Assembly: GCA_022410635.1 (NCBI GenBank) | Contig: JAJVDF010000136.1 | Span: forward strand, 770,968-834,967 | Length of the DNA: 64,000 nt | From: Tretioscincus oriximinensis | Taxonomy: Eukaryota; Chordata; Lepidosauria; Squamata; Gymnophthalmidae | Direction of reading: 5' to 3' | Part shown: positions 43,974 to 54,398 of the stretch, piece after piece | Layout of the letters: every line of letters starts with the position of its first letter | Numbering within the stretch: position 1 is the first letter of the stretch | Position numbers and translations under genes: made by a program | Notes under the pieces: model-generated | What the model saw: the letters and a program-made list of their open reading frames with translations, nothing else | What the model was told of the DNA's origin: nothing | The model's database searches: none

Positions 43974-44844
43974 CTTATAGCTAGAGGCTCAAATTCATAC
44001 GTTCATTGTTGGATGAGAAAGGGGACATGTCAAAAGCATACTGTAGTGGATGTCCCACTTCTGCAAAATTGTGCTTTTAAGGGAGGGAAATCCTGGATGG
44101 TAAATAACACTCTTGCTGGCTCAATATATCTGCAGAATTGCCCCAAATCAGTTGCTCCACTGAATACAAATTATATTATTATTGTTTGCATTTCACAATT
44201 GTGCTTAAAAAGAAAATTGTGCTTTAGAAAGTCATCTTATGCTGAGACACAAGTGTTTTTAAAAGAAGAGAGAAAGTCCTTTAGATATTGATTTGGAATA
44301 AACTTCTGTATGCGAGTTCAGATGTCTTTTATGAAAACATCTTAGAAGCTGTGCAATTTGGCTAACTACAGCACCAAAAAATCCTGATTTGTGGTGTGAA
44401 CCTAACTGCACCGCACCTTACGGAGTAACTATTTCATTATCTTGTTTTTATGGATCTTCACTATTTTATTCAACACGCCTACCACTGGAAATGACATACG
44501 TTTCCGTCTTTTTGATTCCAAACAGAATGCGTTAGATATAGGCATTTTTAAAGCCCTCCGTTCCTTCACTGAAGCTGAGTTCTAGGACTTGTGTCACGTA
44601 AGAAGCCTCTAGGACTTGTACCTCTGATGTTGGGAAAACTGAAGGCCAATGCAAAATGGCTTGGCCAAGGAGAAGATGGCTTACTAGGTGTATCAAGGCA
44701 AGGTTTTTGTTTCCATGCTGTAATAATATGACTAATAAGGGGAAATTAGGTAATTCTACATCTTGATTGTGGAAATCCAACAGTAATGCTCCAAAAGGTC
44801 TTTGTTCTGTTTTCTTCACCTAGTAGTACTATGATGTTTTCATA
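43974..44844. other. Intron sequence, no recognised element
   Basis: No family or exon signal identified. Confidence 0.45.
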
Positions 44845-45067
44845 GAATATAAATTGTTTTTATGTCCCGCATTTCTCAACAGAGAGGGACTCAAAGCAGC
44901 TTACTAAGATTTTGGTACTTCTTTTTACAACAGAGACCTTGTGAAGTAGGTAAGGCTGAAGAACTGTCACCAGCCCAAAGTAACCCAGAGGGTTTCCTGG
45001 AGATGTATGGAATCGAACTGGAAGGCTATCAGAGTCCAACACTCTAACCACAAGACCAGACTGGCTC
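44845..45067 (-). mobile_element. SINE-C copy
   Basis: TTTTTATGTCCCGCATTTCT, ACAGAGACCTTGTGAAGTAG, and antisense head GAATCGAACTGGAAGGCTAT to ACCACAAGACCAGACTGGCT. The tail lacks the usual purine tract. Confidence 0.82.
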
Positions 45068-45334
45068 TCATAGACTAGCCTTGGCTTTGAGCTATGATGC
45101 TATGCTGTGGATGTTTTCCAAAATTGTAAGCTGGTTTGTTGTGGAGGCATTCTGGGTTGGACAGGGGCCATGGTCTGGATCAAGGAAGAACGTTCTGGAT
45201 TTTGGGTTGTCCAATGTGGAAACCCTATGCTATCATTGGTCCTCTTGGAAACTTTTATCTGCAAAGAGTAAGATTAGGTGTCCAAAATGGTGCCCTATTC
45301 CACTCTACTGATAGATAGCAATATTGGGATTGAC

Positions 45335-45612
45335 AAGTGTATACCTGTGGGTGTATACCTGGCATGTTTTGCATATAAGTGAAATGTGTTGAGTAATGCT
45401 GTCTTGTATATATCTGGGATGGGTTGTATATGCCTGGGAATGGGTTTTGTATGCCTAGGATGGATTGTATATGCCTGTGTAGGCTTTGGAAGTCTGGGAT
45501 GGGTTGTATGTGCCCGAGATGGATTATGTATGTCTGAGCTGGGTTGGATATGTCTGGAATGGGTTGTGCATGCCTGGGACGGGTTGTGTATGCTTGGGAT
45601 GTGTACCCTTGG
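45335..45612. repeat. Minisatellite, about 20-bp basic unit
   Basis: Repeats of GGGATGGGTTGTATATGCCT with substitutions (GGATTGTATATGCCTG, GGGTTGTGCATGCCTG, GGTTGGATATGTCTGG). Opposed long frames of 157-178 codons across it arise because the unit lacks stops, not from a gene. Confidence 0.9.
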
Positions 45613-46224
45613 ATGGAGTAACCTGCCTTTCTTGGGATCACATGGAAGACTCCTGCCACCTCTTCTAGCATTAAAGAAGAGCAGTGAAATTTCCACCAGC
45701 CACAAGCCTCTGAAGGACAATAAAGCATTTACAGAGCCTGCCTTCTTTGCCAGTATCCCCATGGCATTTTATAAGAACCGTATCGTAAGAACTGGGATAG
45801 GGTTGAATTATGCAAGCTTTGCTTTTCCAGCTTTAAATGTAAACAAGGCCTCAGAGGGACATAACTGTGTACATCTACAAAACAAAAAGGAAAATGGAAA
45901 TTATACTTTGAAAAAGTGCTGACATTTTGCAACTCGGATAACCTCGGAGTTTAAGAACCACATTTAAATTTGAGAGCACAAATTTATTTATTTGCATTTC
46001 TATCCTGGCGCTGTTGGGACGTCACCATTTTTAGGGTGCGTGGAAACACCTTAGGGGGTACCGCTATGTTCTGTTACCTGCTCTCTGGTGCAGGTCAAAC
46101 TTCACACCTAGCATTGGCCATGTGCAAACTGCGCAACCACCTGCCCTGCTTTCACACGTGTGCAGGACAGCTGATTTTAAAGTAAGCAAAGCTGTGCCTG
46201 GTACAGATGGAAGCAACTGCCTGA

Positions 46225-46640
46225 AACTATGAGGTATGAAACCATGTCCTATGAGGAGCAGTTAAAGGATCTAGGGATGTTTAGTTTGCAAAAGAGAAGA
46301 CTGTGAGGAGACCTGGTAGCTGCCTACAAATATCTGAAGGGCTTCCACAGAGCAGGGGGATCAGCATTGTTCTCCTTGGCACATGGAAGGATTAGAAACA
46401 ATGGGATGAAACTTCAAGGGAGAAGATTTAGATTAGATATCAGAAACAACTTTCTAACAGTCAGNGTGATCAACCAGTGGAACAGGTTGACACAGGAGGT
46501 GGTGAGTTCGCCTTCCCTGGAAGTCTTCAAACAGAGGCTGGACAGTCATCTGTCTGGGATGGTTTAATGAATCCTGCATTGAGCAAGGGGTTGGACTCGA
46601 TGGCCCTGGAGGTCCCTTCCAACTCTAGGCTTCTATGATT
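46225..46640 (+). mobile_element. CR1 LINE 3' end with ORF2 C-terminal remnant
   Basis: Frame 46367-46567 encodes FSLAHGRIRNNGMKLQGRRF then LDIRNNFLTV...WNRLTQEVVSSPSLEVFKQR. The end reads CTCTAGGCTTCTATGATTCC. Nearly parallel to 8261-8613. Confidence 0.9.
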
Positions 46641-46954
46641 CCATGATAATAACACCAACTAACCACCTAAGTGACAACATTATTTCTGTTCAATACTATT
46701 GTTACTTTATTTCCTCTGTTGGCTTATAAATTCAATAAATAAGTTTGTAATGATAAATACTTTCTTTTATTGGAAGAGGGCACCAGCACAGAGGGAAAAA
46801 CTCAGTTGGATCCCGGAGCTGGTTTAAAGCTTGGACTGAAGGGGTCGTTGCTTTCCACAAATAACCACTCACACAAAGATATACACAACAGAGACCCGGG
46901 CCTTTTCGGGTTAGCTCCCCCATCAGAGGACGACATTTTAAATTCTTGTGTTTC

Positions 46955-47062
46955 TTTTATGGTTTTAATGTTGTGACGGTCATGACGACCTGAATTTTTA
47001 CTTTTGTAAGCCGCCCTGGACACCTTCGGGGGGAAGGGCGGGGTAAAAATCTTTGATACCAT
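46955..47062 (+). mobile_element. LINE or SINE 3' tail
   Basis: TTTTGTAAGCCGCCCTGGAC and ACCTTCGGGGGGAAGGGCGG then GGTAAAAATC, a variant of the GCCGCCCTGAG...GGGTATA end. Confidence 0.5.
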
Positions 47063-47448
47063 TATTAAAATGGTGGCAGCGTAAAACGATTGAATGATAT
47101 ATACATATATTAATATTACCCTACCACTTGCAAACACCCAATAACTCCTAGTTATGGCATGGTCTTCCATTTGAGAGGCCCTGTGACAGCTGTGAATGAC
47201 ATTCCAATTATATAAACGAGTACCACCACAACATGTTGGGGAAGATAGAATGTAAGCCTTCAGACAAAAAAAATAGCTTGTAAGCTGCTTTCAGTTCCTT
47301 TGGATGAAAAAAGAGAAATATATATTTTTATATATATTTTCTTCTATATATTTACATTTACCGTCACTCGTGTCACAATTAGTAGTCGATTTTAGGGGGC
47401 TATTAAAATGATATCAGAACACTTCTAATGTGGATTGCCACTATTCCA

Positions 47449-47469
47449 ATAATGATAATGATAATGATA

Positions 47470-47501
<32 letters not shown>

Positions 47502-47528
47502 AATAATAATAATAGAACTAGAACTAGA

Positions 47529-47559
<31 letters not shown>
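47449..47559. repeat. Compound trinucleotide microsatellite with (CTG)10
   Basis: AATGAT units, then (GAT)n, (AAT)n, three GAACTA-type units, then ten CTG units at 47530-47559. Four different motifs in direct succession. Confidence 0.95.
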
Positions 47560-47668
47560 ATAATACATTATTAAGCCTGTGGAAACAGAAGTGTTTTGCT
47601 CACAGGGTTCCATGTTAAAGGGGAAAATTGAGTGGGCAGAAATATACAGAGGCTCTGACCCCACCGAG

Positions 47669-47801
47669 CCTTATTCTGGGTTATATCTTGCTACAAAGCT
47701 TGGCCATCCACATGCCAGCATAGCCCTGTTAGGGGTCTGTAATAGTCCATGCTAACATGTAGATGATTGGCTCCTATTCTGAGTTATAGCCCAGAATAAG
47801 G
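47669..47801. repeat. Fold-back repeat (MITE-like), best copy
   Basis: Ends CCTTATTCTGGGTTATA and TATAGCCCAGAATAAGG are inverted, 16 of 17 bases paired. 133 bp, no coding capacity. Related degenerate copies at 12960, 15315, 21869 and 26985. Confidence 0.75.
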
Positions 47802-48201
47802 TGTTTGGGAGAGTTCAACATTCCAAGGTATAACGACCAATGACAGGGCTTGGTACATTGGCAGTTTCCAGAGACCAGAGTTCTGGGACAGTTCTCTGGG
47901 TGGAATATCCCATGGTTCAGTACTGGGACCATATTGGGAGGGGGAAAAGGAAGCAAAGGAAAATAGAAACTAAGAAGGAACTAAACAAAGAAGTAGAAAN
48001 TAAAAGGGGGATGGGAGGATGCAAAGGAGGGTGCAAGGAAGAGAGGGTGGAGACACAAATGGGATCAAAAGGAAAAAGGGGCTAGAGCCCAGATTTATTG
48101 TAATGCAACGGGCCAATTCCACTAGTTAGGAATATGAAAGCGCACTGAAAGTTAGATTTTAGATTAATTTTTTTTAAAAAAGGTCAATCAGGAATTCTTA
48201 C
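47802..48201. other. Intron just downstream of the 48202-48268 exon
   Basis: A purine-rich stretch GGAAGCAAAGGAAAATAGAA...GGGGGATGGGAGG lies at 47944-48080. Nothing else recognised. Confidence 0.5.
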
Positions 48202-48268
48202 CATAATTATCAAGGTTGCGGGCCCTATAAAACTCCAGATGAAGTAAGTGTCAAGTCGTAACCAACAT
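48202..48268 (-). CDS. ADGRL3: ADGRL3 exon: second extracellular loop into TM5
   Basis: This 67-nt exon gives one base completing a codon (expected Val, GT+A) and 22 residues, CWLRLDTYFIWSFIGPATLI then IM. The Cys-Trp pair at the start is the conserved ECL2 site of family B2 GPCRs, whose Cys bridges to TM3. The acceptor is TTCATTACAG with a strong pyrimidine tract (TTTTTCCCCTCTTCC); the donor is ATTATG followed by GTAAGAA, phase 0 into LNVIF. The preceding exon, expected to end near YRSYGTDK, is not visible between here and 64000, so that intron exceeds 15.7 kb. Confidence 0.95.
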
Positions 48269-49900
48269 CTGTAATGAAAAAGGAAGAGGGGAAAAATGGC
48301 ATGTAAGACGACATATAAGAAGCATATATCAAGCATTAGTAAGTGACAGAGAAAAATGGAAGCTGTATAACTTTCCACTAGGAGGCAGGAAATATCTCAT
48401 TGCTTGTTCATTTAAAAGCTGAATTATACGCCTAGTTTCTGACAGAGCTATTGATGGAGTAAGATAATTACCTCTGGAGGAAGCCGAGGAAAATAGCACA
48501 GATCCTACTTGCAAAGACCTTCGGTTTCTACCATAGAAAATCTTTATAAAAGCCTTAAAACAGCCATTAAATCTTGCTTCAAGCTATTCTTTACTGTCCA
48601 ACAAGCCTGTCAGTTTCTATGGTTGTCGAGGGTTTAAAAAAAAATTGTGAAAAGGCAAATGCATTTAGGGTCAGAAGTTTAGGAAGCTTAATTAAATTCA
48701 GCAGCATTTTGTTTTCATGAATATGTCTAGGAATGCAACTGACCTTTGGAAATCAGGCTTTATGATTCATGACCCAGACTGAATTATTAATCACTTAATT
48801 TTATCTGATTTAATATCACCAGATGGTTAATGATCTCGGGGAAATTACATTGCCGTTCTTATTTCTTTGGAGGCAAAATGGACTCCATGTTGCAGGAAAA
48901 CAGATGGATATAAATTTATCCTTATGATCTTTTATATATCACATTGCCTATATTTTGAATGGGGCACGTTCAGAAGAGTAAACGTTCTCACTATCCAAAA
49001 TGTGCGAAAATACATTTATCTTTGAAATTAAATTGCAGATGTGGTATGCAAACTGGATAGTCACCACGATTTATATCAGGTTGTAGAGAAATAAAACTAC
49101 AAAGGACCTGCCATGCACTCAGGCGGGTAGGCATTGCCAGAGGATGCAGACCTACGCTGGCTGCGGCTGCCTGTGATGCACTACAGCACTTCTGGATCCT
49201 GGAGGTCAGGGGAGTGTGTGACAATCTATAGAGAGGTGTCTGTGGTGTCAGTTTATCAGGCGGCCATGCAGCCTCTCCAGCACCGTTTCCAATGAGAAGA
49301 CAATTGCCCCTCCCTTCCCCTTTTGTCATGGCTTGTTTAGTGGGTACGCATCTTGGCTGGCCAAGGGGTAGTTACTAGCCATGGTGGAAGATATCCTCTG
49401 ACTATTCCATATTTGGTGAGGATCCCTTTAAGGGGTTCGGGGTCACGGAGCTTGTCATTGGGGAGAGCTTGGAAGCCGAATGGGCCTTTGAGTCATGGAA
49501 GTGGGGCTCCATACAGGTGTGTACCTTGTGAGCTCTATAAAACGTCCTTGATCTTCTGGTGGTTCACCTNAAGCATGGGCTGGACAGGGCCCTAAAAGTG
49601 TGGGTGATGCTGTGTTTGTGGGTGATGCTGGCAAATGGTTACTGCTCAAGATTCCCTAATTCCAAAATGAGAGAGGAAAGAATGTGTATTTTGTTCAAAG
49701 TGCTTGTACTTTAGATTAGGCTTTTATGTAGTAGAAAAACATCAAAGCAATATATCATCTTACCCACATCATTATTAATGCAACGTTTAATACCTGCAAG
49801 GCGGGTTTTGCCCTCACCTTGTCTAGATGGGTAGATTTCAGAGAAATACCCATGTTACAGTAATCCGGGCTGTGAATATTTAACAAGGGGGTCTCTTAGC
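48269..49900. other. Intron upstream of the 48202-48268 exon
   Basis: No repeat family recognised in about 1.6 kb; the expected TM1-TM4 exon is absent. The GC-rich part at 49090-49350 and 49430-49640 holds only short unrelated frames. Confidence 0.45.
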
Positions 49901-50060
49901 CTGTTTGATACCAACAAAAAAAAGGAAGGGTGCAAGAGCTTCCATAGACAAGTCTACGTATTCACATGTATAGACAGGAAGACAGACAGGCAGACAGATA
50001 TGTAAAAGGATCTTGCAGCATCTTAGAAACTTGTCTATTAAATCCCATGCTATTTCTTTG
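49901..50060 (-). mobile_element. Diverged Penelope-like blocks with GACA tract
   Basis: GGGTCTCTTAGCCTGTTTGA, GCAAGAGCTTCCATAGACAA, GTCTACGTATTCAC, then GACAGACAGGCAGACAGATA and GGATCTTGCAGCATCTTAGA. Confidence 0.55.
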
Positions 50061-50142
50061 GTAGAAGAATACCCTTGCTAAAATATATATGTATGTATTA
50101 TATACACTCACATACACTCACACAGACCTTCCTACCCATCTG

Positions 50143-50335
50143 AGAGCCAGTTTAGTGTAGTGGTTACCTTGGGCCAGTCACAGTTCTTTAGAACTCTCTC
50201 AGCCCCACCTACCTCACAGGGTATTTGTTGTGGAGAAAGTAACAAAAGCTGTATTTGCTGCCCTTTGTGGTTGGCCGCTCTGAGACTTTTGGATATAGGG
50301 CAGGATATAAGTACAAATAAAAAAATAAAAAAATA
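50143..50335 (+). mobile_element. SINE-B copy with internal deletion
   Basis: Head GAGCCAGTTTAGTGTAGTGG, then directly CCTTGGGCCAGTCACAGTTC, missing the B-box region. Tail CTCTGAGACTTTTGGATATA and AAATAAAAAAATA. Confidence 0.85.
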
Positions 50336-50337
50336 TC

Positions 50338-50422
50338 TATGTGAAGAAGTAGACTTGCCTATGAAAGCTAACGTTTCCTTCCTTTTTCTTGTTAGTCTTT
50401 AAGATGCTACAACTCTTTTGAG
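50338..50422 (+). mobile_element. Diverged Penelope-like fragment
   Basis: GTGAAGAAGTAGACTTGCCT, ATGAAAGCTAACG and CTTGTTAGTCTTTAAGATGC follow the CUGANGA, helix II, GAAA order with several changes. Confidence 0.65.
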
Positions 50423-50715
50423 CAGACATGGATAGCTCAGTCGCTAAGGAATCCGTCTCTCATCTGGGAGATGGGATTTTGAAGCCCTGTGTAGGACATA
50501 GGGAGGGGTGAGCACCTTCNACTAACCTGTAGCTCTAGCCAACCCAGCTATTCAAAAGCAAGAATTGCAAGAAATTGCAACATGGGAACCACCACAGCCT
50601 GGTGGGGAAGATAGAATGTCAGCCTTTGGGCAAAATACCCTTGTAACCCGCTTTGAGTCCCTTTGAAAGGTGAGAAAAGTGGGGTATAAGAACCAAGTTC
50701 TTCTTCTTCTCTCTT
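50423..50715 (+). mobile_element. SINE-A copy, most complete sense copy
   Basis: tRNA-like head GGATAGCTCAGTCGCTAAGG (A box) and GATTTTGAAGCCC (B-box-like), body with AACCCAGCTATTC and AAATTGCAAC, then the 3' part TTGAGTCCCTTTGAAAGGTG with GGGGTATAAGAACC and a CTT tail. Reference copy for the five others in the window. Confidence 0.9.
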
Positions 50716-51630
50716 GTAGTCCCTGTGGTTACAATACTGTCTTGCTAAAATACCTACTTATCTACCTCATCTTCAGCCCTTTTCCTTTTTTCTTCAATTT
50801 TTCTCAGCATCAGCATTTTTCCAACTGAAAGTATTTGACTATTATTATAAGTTTACCAGAATAGTGATAGTGCTACGTTTGAAAAGCCATAATTTATGTC
50901 TGGCATTGCTAATATGCTCCTGGGAATATTGTGGGTTTTACTTCATGACAGGAGTCACCCCAAAATGTTTAGAAAACTGATGATTTACATGCTTTGCTGG
51001 TGTGCATATCCCTTTCCCAACCCTTTCCTTCATGAGCAATCCCTCCTGAGATGCAAAATGGGGTACTGAATTCTTATGAGAACAGTTGTTGTAGGAGATC
51101 AGTTTCTGGTGGTGGGNCTATGGAGTTCCCAATCAGAAAATGGACTATGCAAAAATTAGACACCAGAGGCCTAGTGAGATTTCAACGGCAAAAAGTGNGA
51201 GAATAATTGTGCATATAGGCAGACAAAAACGCAGCATAAGTCATTTATAATCAAGGGAAAGAACATTAAAAAAGATAACATTAAAAGAGCCTGGATGCAG
51301 CTTTAGCAAGGAAAATAATAATAAAAAATATTTCTATTGGAAATCTTGAGTAATGACGGTGTCGGCGTCGTTGATCATGTGACCAGATATTATCCATGAT
51401 AAAAATGGAAATGAAAGCTAAACTGCACAGATCAAAGGGAATTCAAAGAACTGAAAGCAAAAATAGAGAGGAGATTAAGGGCGGATGAGCAGAGGCAGCT
51501 AAGTGTTATGTATATAAAGCTAAAAACAACACATTAGGAAACTATTAGAGTAGTTATTTTAAGAAGTACTGTCAGTTACCCAAGCACTTTGACCTTATTT
51601 GTCTTCACACATCTCACACAAAGAGAAGAC
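50716..51630. other. Intron sequence, no recognised element
   Basis: Isolated n bases at 51118 and 51198. No family or exon signal identified. Confidence 0.45.
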
Positions 51631-51634
51631 ATCT

Positions 51635-51950
51635 TGAGAGGGGAGGAAGAGGAGGAAGAAGAGAAGGAGANGAAGGAGGAGAAGGAGAAAAAAGAAGAAT
51701 GAAGAAGAGCAACAGAAGGATGAGCAGAAGGAGAATATGAATAAAAAGTAGGAAAAGGAGGTGGAGGAAGGAGGAAGAGAAGGAAAAGAAGAAAAAGGAG
51801 GCAGAAAAGAAGGAAGAGAAGACAGAGAGGAAAGAGAAGAAGGAGAAAAAGGAGATGAATAAAATAGGAAAAGGAGAAGGGAGAAGAAAAAAAGATGTAA
51901 GAGAAGCAGGAAGAGGAAAAGGAAGAGGAGGAGATTATAAATGAGAAAAA
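51635..51950. repeat. Long polypurine tract
   Basis: About 315 bases of GGAGGAAGAAGAGAAGG type, more than nine-tenths purine on the plus strand with few pyrimidine interruptions. No SINE body is attached, unlike the other purine runs. Confidence 0.9.
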
Positions 51951-52714
51951 TAGTTCTCAGATAAAGAGGATTATAAAGAAAAGTATTAGGATGAATTAAA
52001 GTATACTGCTAATTTGGAGAGATACAATGATAATGAATTACCGGCATTGAACCATCATTATGCCACGGTGAAACAAACGCTATCAGAAAGTAAGGGGACA
52101 ACGAGACTCAATTTAATTCAAATTTATTACTGATTCCCACTTGTGGTGCTTCACATGTGAAATGTAAACATAGTGACATTTTGCCATAAAAGAGTGAATT
52201 TTCTGGAATTTTGAAACTGAATTAAATAGAAATTAAAAAATGAAATTTGAAGTTATTGTGAGTTTGCAGGACCATTTAGACATGGATGGGCTTTTTAATG
52301 ATATGTGAGATTGGAACATTGGATTGGATTAGCCAATTAGAACATGATCAACTATTTGNAAGGCAAAAATTATTTGAGTTTTTAATGCTATATATATAAA
52401 AAAATCTACATGAAACTAAGTTCTTTTAAGTTACAATCATTTTTTCTTTTGACAAGAAGTCTATAAAAAGTCTCCAGTTCATTACAAATCCAGCCAATAT
52501 TTTATCAGATGTTGTTTTTAATTTTCATGTCTTGCTAGTAATTTGGAATAGCCAAATTACTATTTCGGCATTAAAGTTAGTCCACACTAATGGAACACTT
52601 ACCCCATGTCTGGATGTAGCCTAAGTTACAGTATAAGCTAACTTGACCGGGAAAAAGCCCAGTTAGGTTTTTTAACAGATAACAAATTAATTATAACTAA
52701 TAGATAACAATCTG
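51951..52714. other. Intron sequence, no recognised element
   Basis: AT-rich; TCACATGTGA palindrome at 52150. No family identified. Confidence 0.4.
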
Positions 52715-52734
52715 GTAAGGGATCTCATAGCACC

Positions 52735-52830
52735 GAAGAAGAAGAAGAAGAAGAAGAAGAAGAAGGAGGAGGAGGAGGAGGAAGAGGAGGAAGAGGAGGA
52801 AGAGGAGGAAGAGGAAGAGGAAAAGAAGAG
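52735..52830. repeat. (GAA)n/(GGA)n compound microsatellite
   Basis: Nine or more GAA units, then GGA and GGAAGA units. Forms the expanded tail of the SINE-C copy that follows. Confidence 0.95.
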
Positions 52831-53042
52831 TTGGTTTTTATACCTGACTTTTCTCAACCGGAAAGAATCTAAGTGGCTTCTGTTAGTTCTTCTCTTCACA
52901 ACACACACCTTGTGAAATAGGGCAGGCTGAGAGAGCTCTGAAGAACTGACTACCCAAAGTCACTTAGCGAGCTTTATGGAGGAGTGCAGAAATGAACCAG
53001 GAGACTTCCAGATAAAATTCTGACACTCTAACCACTACACCA
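52831..53042 (-). mobile_element. SINE-C copy nested in a Penelope-like block
   Basis: GGTTTTTATACCTGACTTTT, ACACACACCTTGTGAAATAG, and head TCTAACCACTACACCAGACT. Sequence before the tail (GGTAAGGGATCTCATAGCAC) and after 53042 (AACAAGGAAAAGGCAG) is Penelope-like, so the SINE inserted into it. Confidence 0.85.
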
Positions 53043-53215
53043 GACTAACAAGGAAAAGGCAGAAAGCATGAGTCAACTTCTTCAGCATCTTAAAGATAAC
53101 AAGATGCTGATGAAGTCAACTTTTCTACAAAACGTTCATGCTTTCTGCCTTTCTCTTGTTGATATTGAAGATGCTACGAGAGATATATTCTATATCCAAA
53201 CATGGCTCTTTCTTT
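53043..53215. mobile_element. Penelope-like inverted dimer, diverged
   Basis: AACAAGGAAAAGGCAGAAAG and GTCAACTTCTTCAGCATCTT are answered in inverse by AAGATGCTGATGAAGTCAAC and TTTCTGCCTTTCTCTTGTT. A CTGATGA core is visible at 53107. Second inverted copy of this family in the window. Confidence 0.7.
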
Positions 53216-53439
53216 GAAATCCAGCTTTAGACAGGTTGTGCAATATACATACAACAATGTAGAAAACACATGCATGACTAGCAACTTGCACTATCTACCT
53301 ATGCAATATACTGATAAGAATTAATTTAAAGACAGCAGGAATTCAGGAAGGCACACAAAACATCAGTGAGGAAGCAGGATTTAAATATAAATGAAGGATA
53401 ACAGAGAGCGTCTCAGAATAATACTGGAGAATGAATGTG

Positions 53440-53545
53440 AACATCAGGGNTATCAGGGCCAACCTCCTATTCAATGCAGGATTCATTAAATCATCCCAAA
53501 GAGATGGCTGGACAATCTCAAACGAAAGCATTTGATTCAAAACTT
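53440..53545 (-). mobile_element. CR1 3' end fragment
   Basis: CCTATTCAATGCAGGATTCA and TCATCCCAAAGAGATGGCTG are the antisense of the CR1 terminus; the octamer end is lost. Confidence 0.65.
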
Positions 53546-53837
53546 TTAGAAGCCTTGCAGAGAAGAGGATCCCCCCCTTATGATTTCAAATGCTTCTTAA
53601 ATCCTAACAAAGCAGCATGCTAAAGTAAGGAATTATTTAATATCCTGCTAGAGACAGTCATGAAAGAATTTTTTTAAAATTCTGCAGGTTAATAATAAGG
53701 ATTTAAAACTCATAGTCAAAGGCCTTTATTCTGGGCAGAATTTTTCTGGGAATGTTAATTGTTCGTTAATTCATTAATTTGTTTGTCTTTTGTTTGTAAT
53801 TTGCTTGTTTTGTACTTAGTTGTCTTTAATAACAATA

Positions 53838-54135
53838 TTATTTATTTATTCATTTATTTATTTGCATTTCTATACTACCCTTTACCTGAAGGTGTCCTGG
53901 TGTTTAACAATAAGAACTGCATTAACATATTAAGAAACAATGTCAGAAAGTCAGGAAAGGAGAGCTGTTTTTTCAGCTAATGGCCAGGTTAAAGAGCTGT
54001 GTCTTCAAACATTTTCTGAATACACAGATTTGATAATATGTTGCAATGTCCTGAGTCCAGCTCATGGGACCTTCTTGGGGTTCCGGGAAGTAGAGCGGAG
54101 CAGCAGACAAATGAGTTGCCGAATTGCTGCTGTGT
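53838..54135 (-). mobile_element. L2-like LINE 3' region
   Basis: (TTTA)n, TTGCATTTCTATACTACCCT, TACCTGAAGGTGTCC, then GCTAATGGCCAGGTTAAAGA. Same end as 60808-61120. Confidence 0.65.
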
Positions 54136-54398
54136 TGGTCTTAAATATGGCCAAGTAGCTCATACTGGCTTTGAGTTACGATAGATTACCCAGGCTTACG
54201 CCGGCAAAGAATCCTGGAGGCCCAGCCATGTGTTAGACCTAGCAGATAGAAAAAAAAGGGGATGGGGGAATGAAGAGGCAGGACAAGCAGGTAATCACGC
54301 TGGAACAAAGAGAAAATGGCTTTATTGTGCAGCTGGTTTTAAGCCGCAACAAGAGGGTTAGCAGCTAAGATAGTGATTGGAGGAAGGTGTGTCCAAAT

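Larger units (their letters stand above)
2802..48268 (-). other. ADGRL3: ADGRL3 locus, internal part (five coding exons and four complete introns)
   Basis: Five separated minus-strand segments encode consecutive pieces of the seven-transmembrane and early tail region of latrophilin-3. Each has canonical AG acceptor and GT donor bases, and the reading phases join without a frameshift. The order right to left matches the protein order N to C. Paralogue choice rests on residues recalled as diagnostic of ADGRL3, such as [25 protein letters not shown] and RTHCCSGKSTESS; ADGRL1 and ADGRL2 differ at these places. ADGRL3 is an adhesion GPCR of neuronal membranes whose ectodomain binds FLRT and teneurin proteins. 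The upstream exon (TM1-TM4) and the downstream tail exons are not found in the window, so the gene extends beyond both ends. The introns hold nearly all other features listed here. Confidence 0.96.

Noticed and set aside
45255..45922. 157-178 codon frames on both strands
   Set aside because: They are products of a 20-bp tandem repeat without stop codons.
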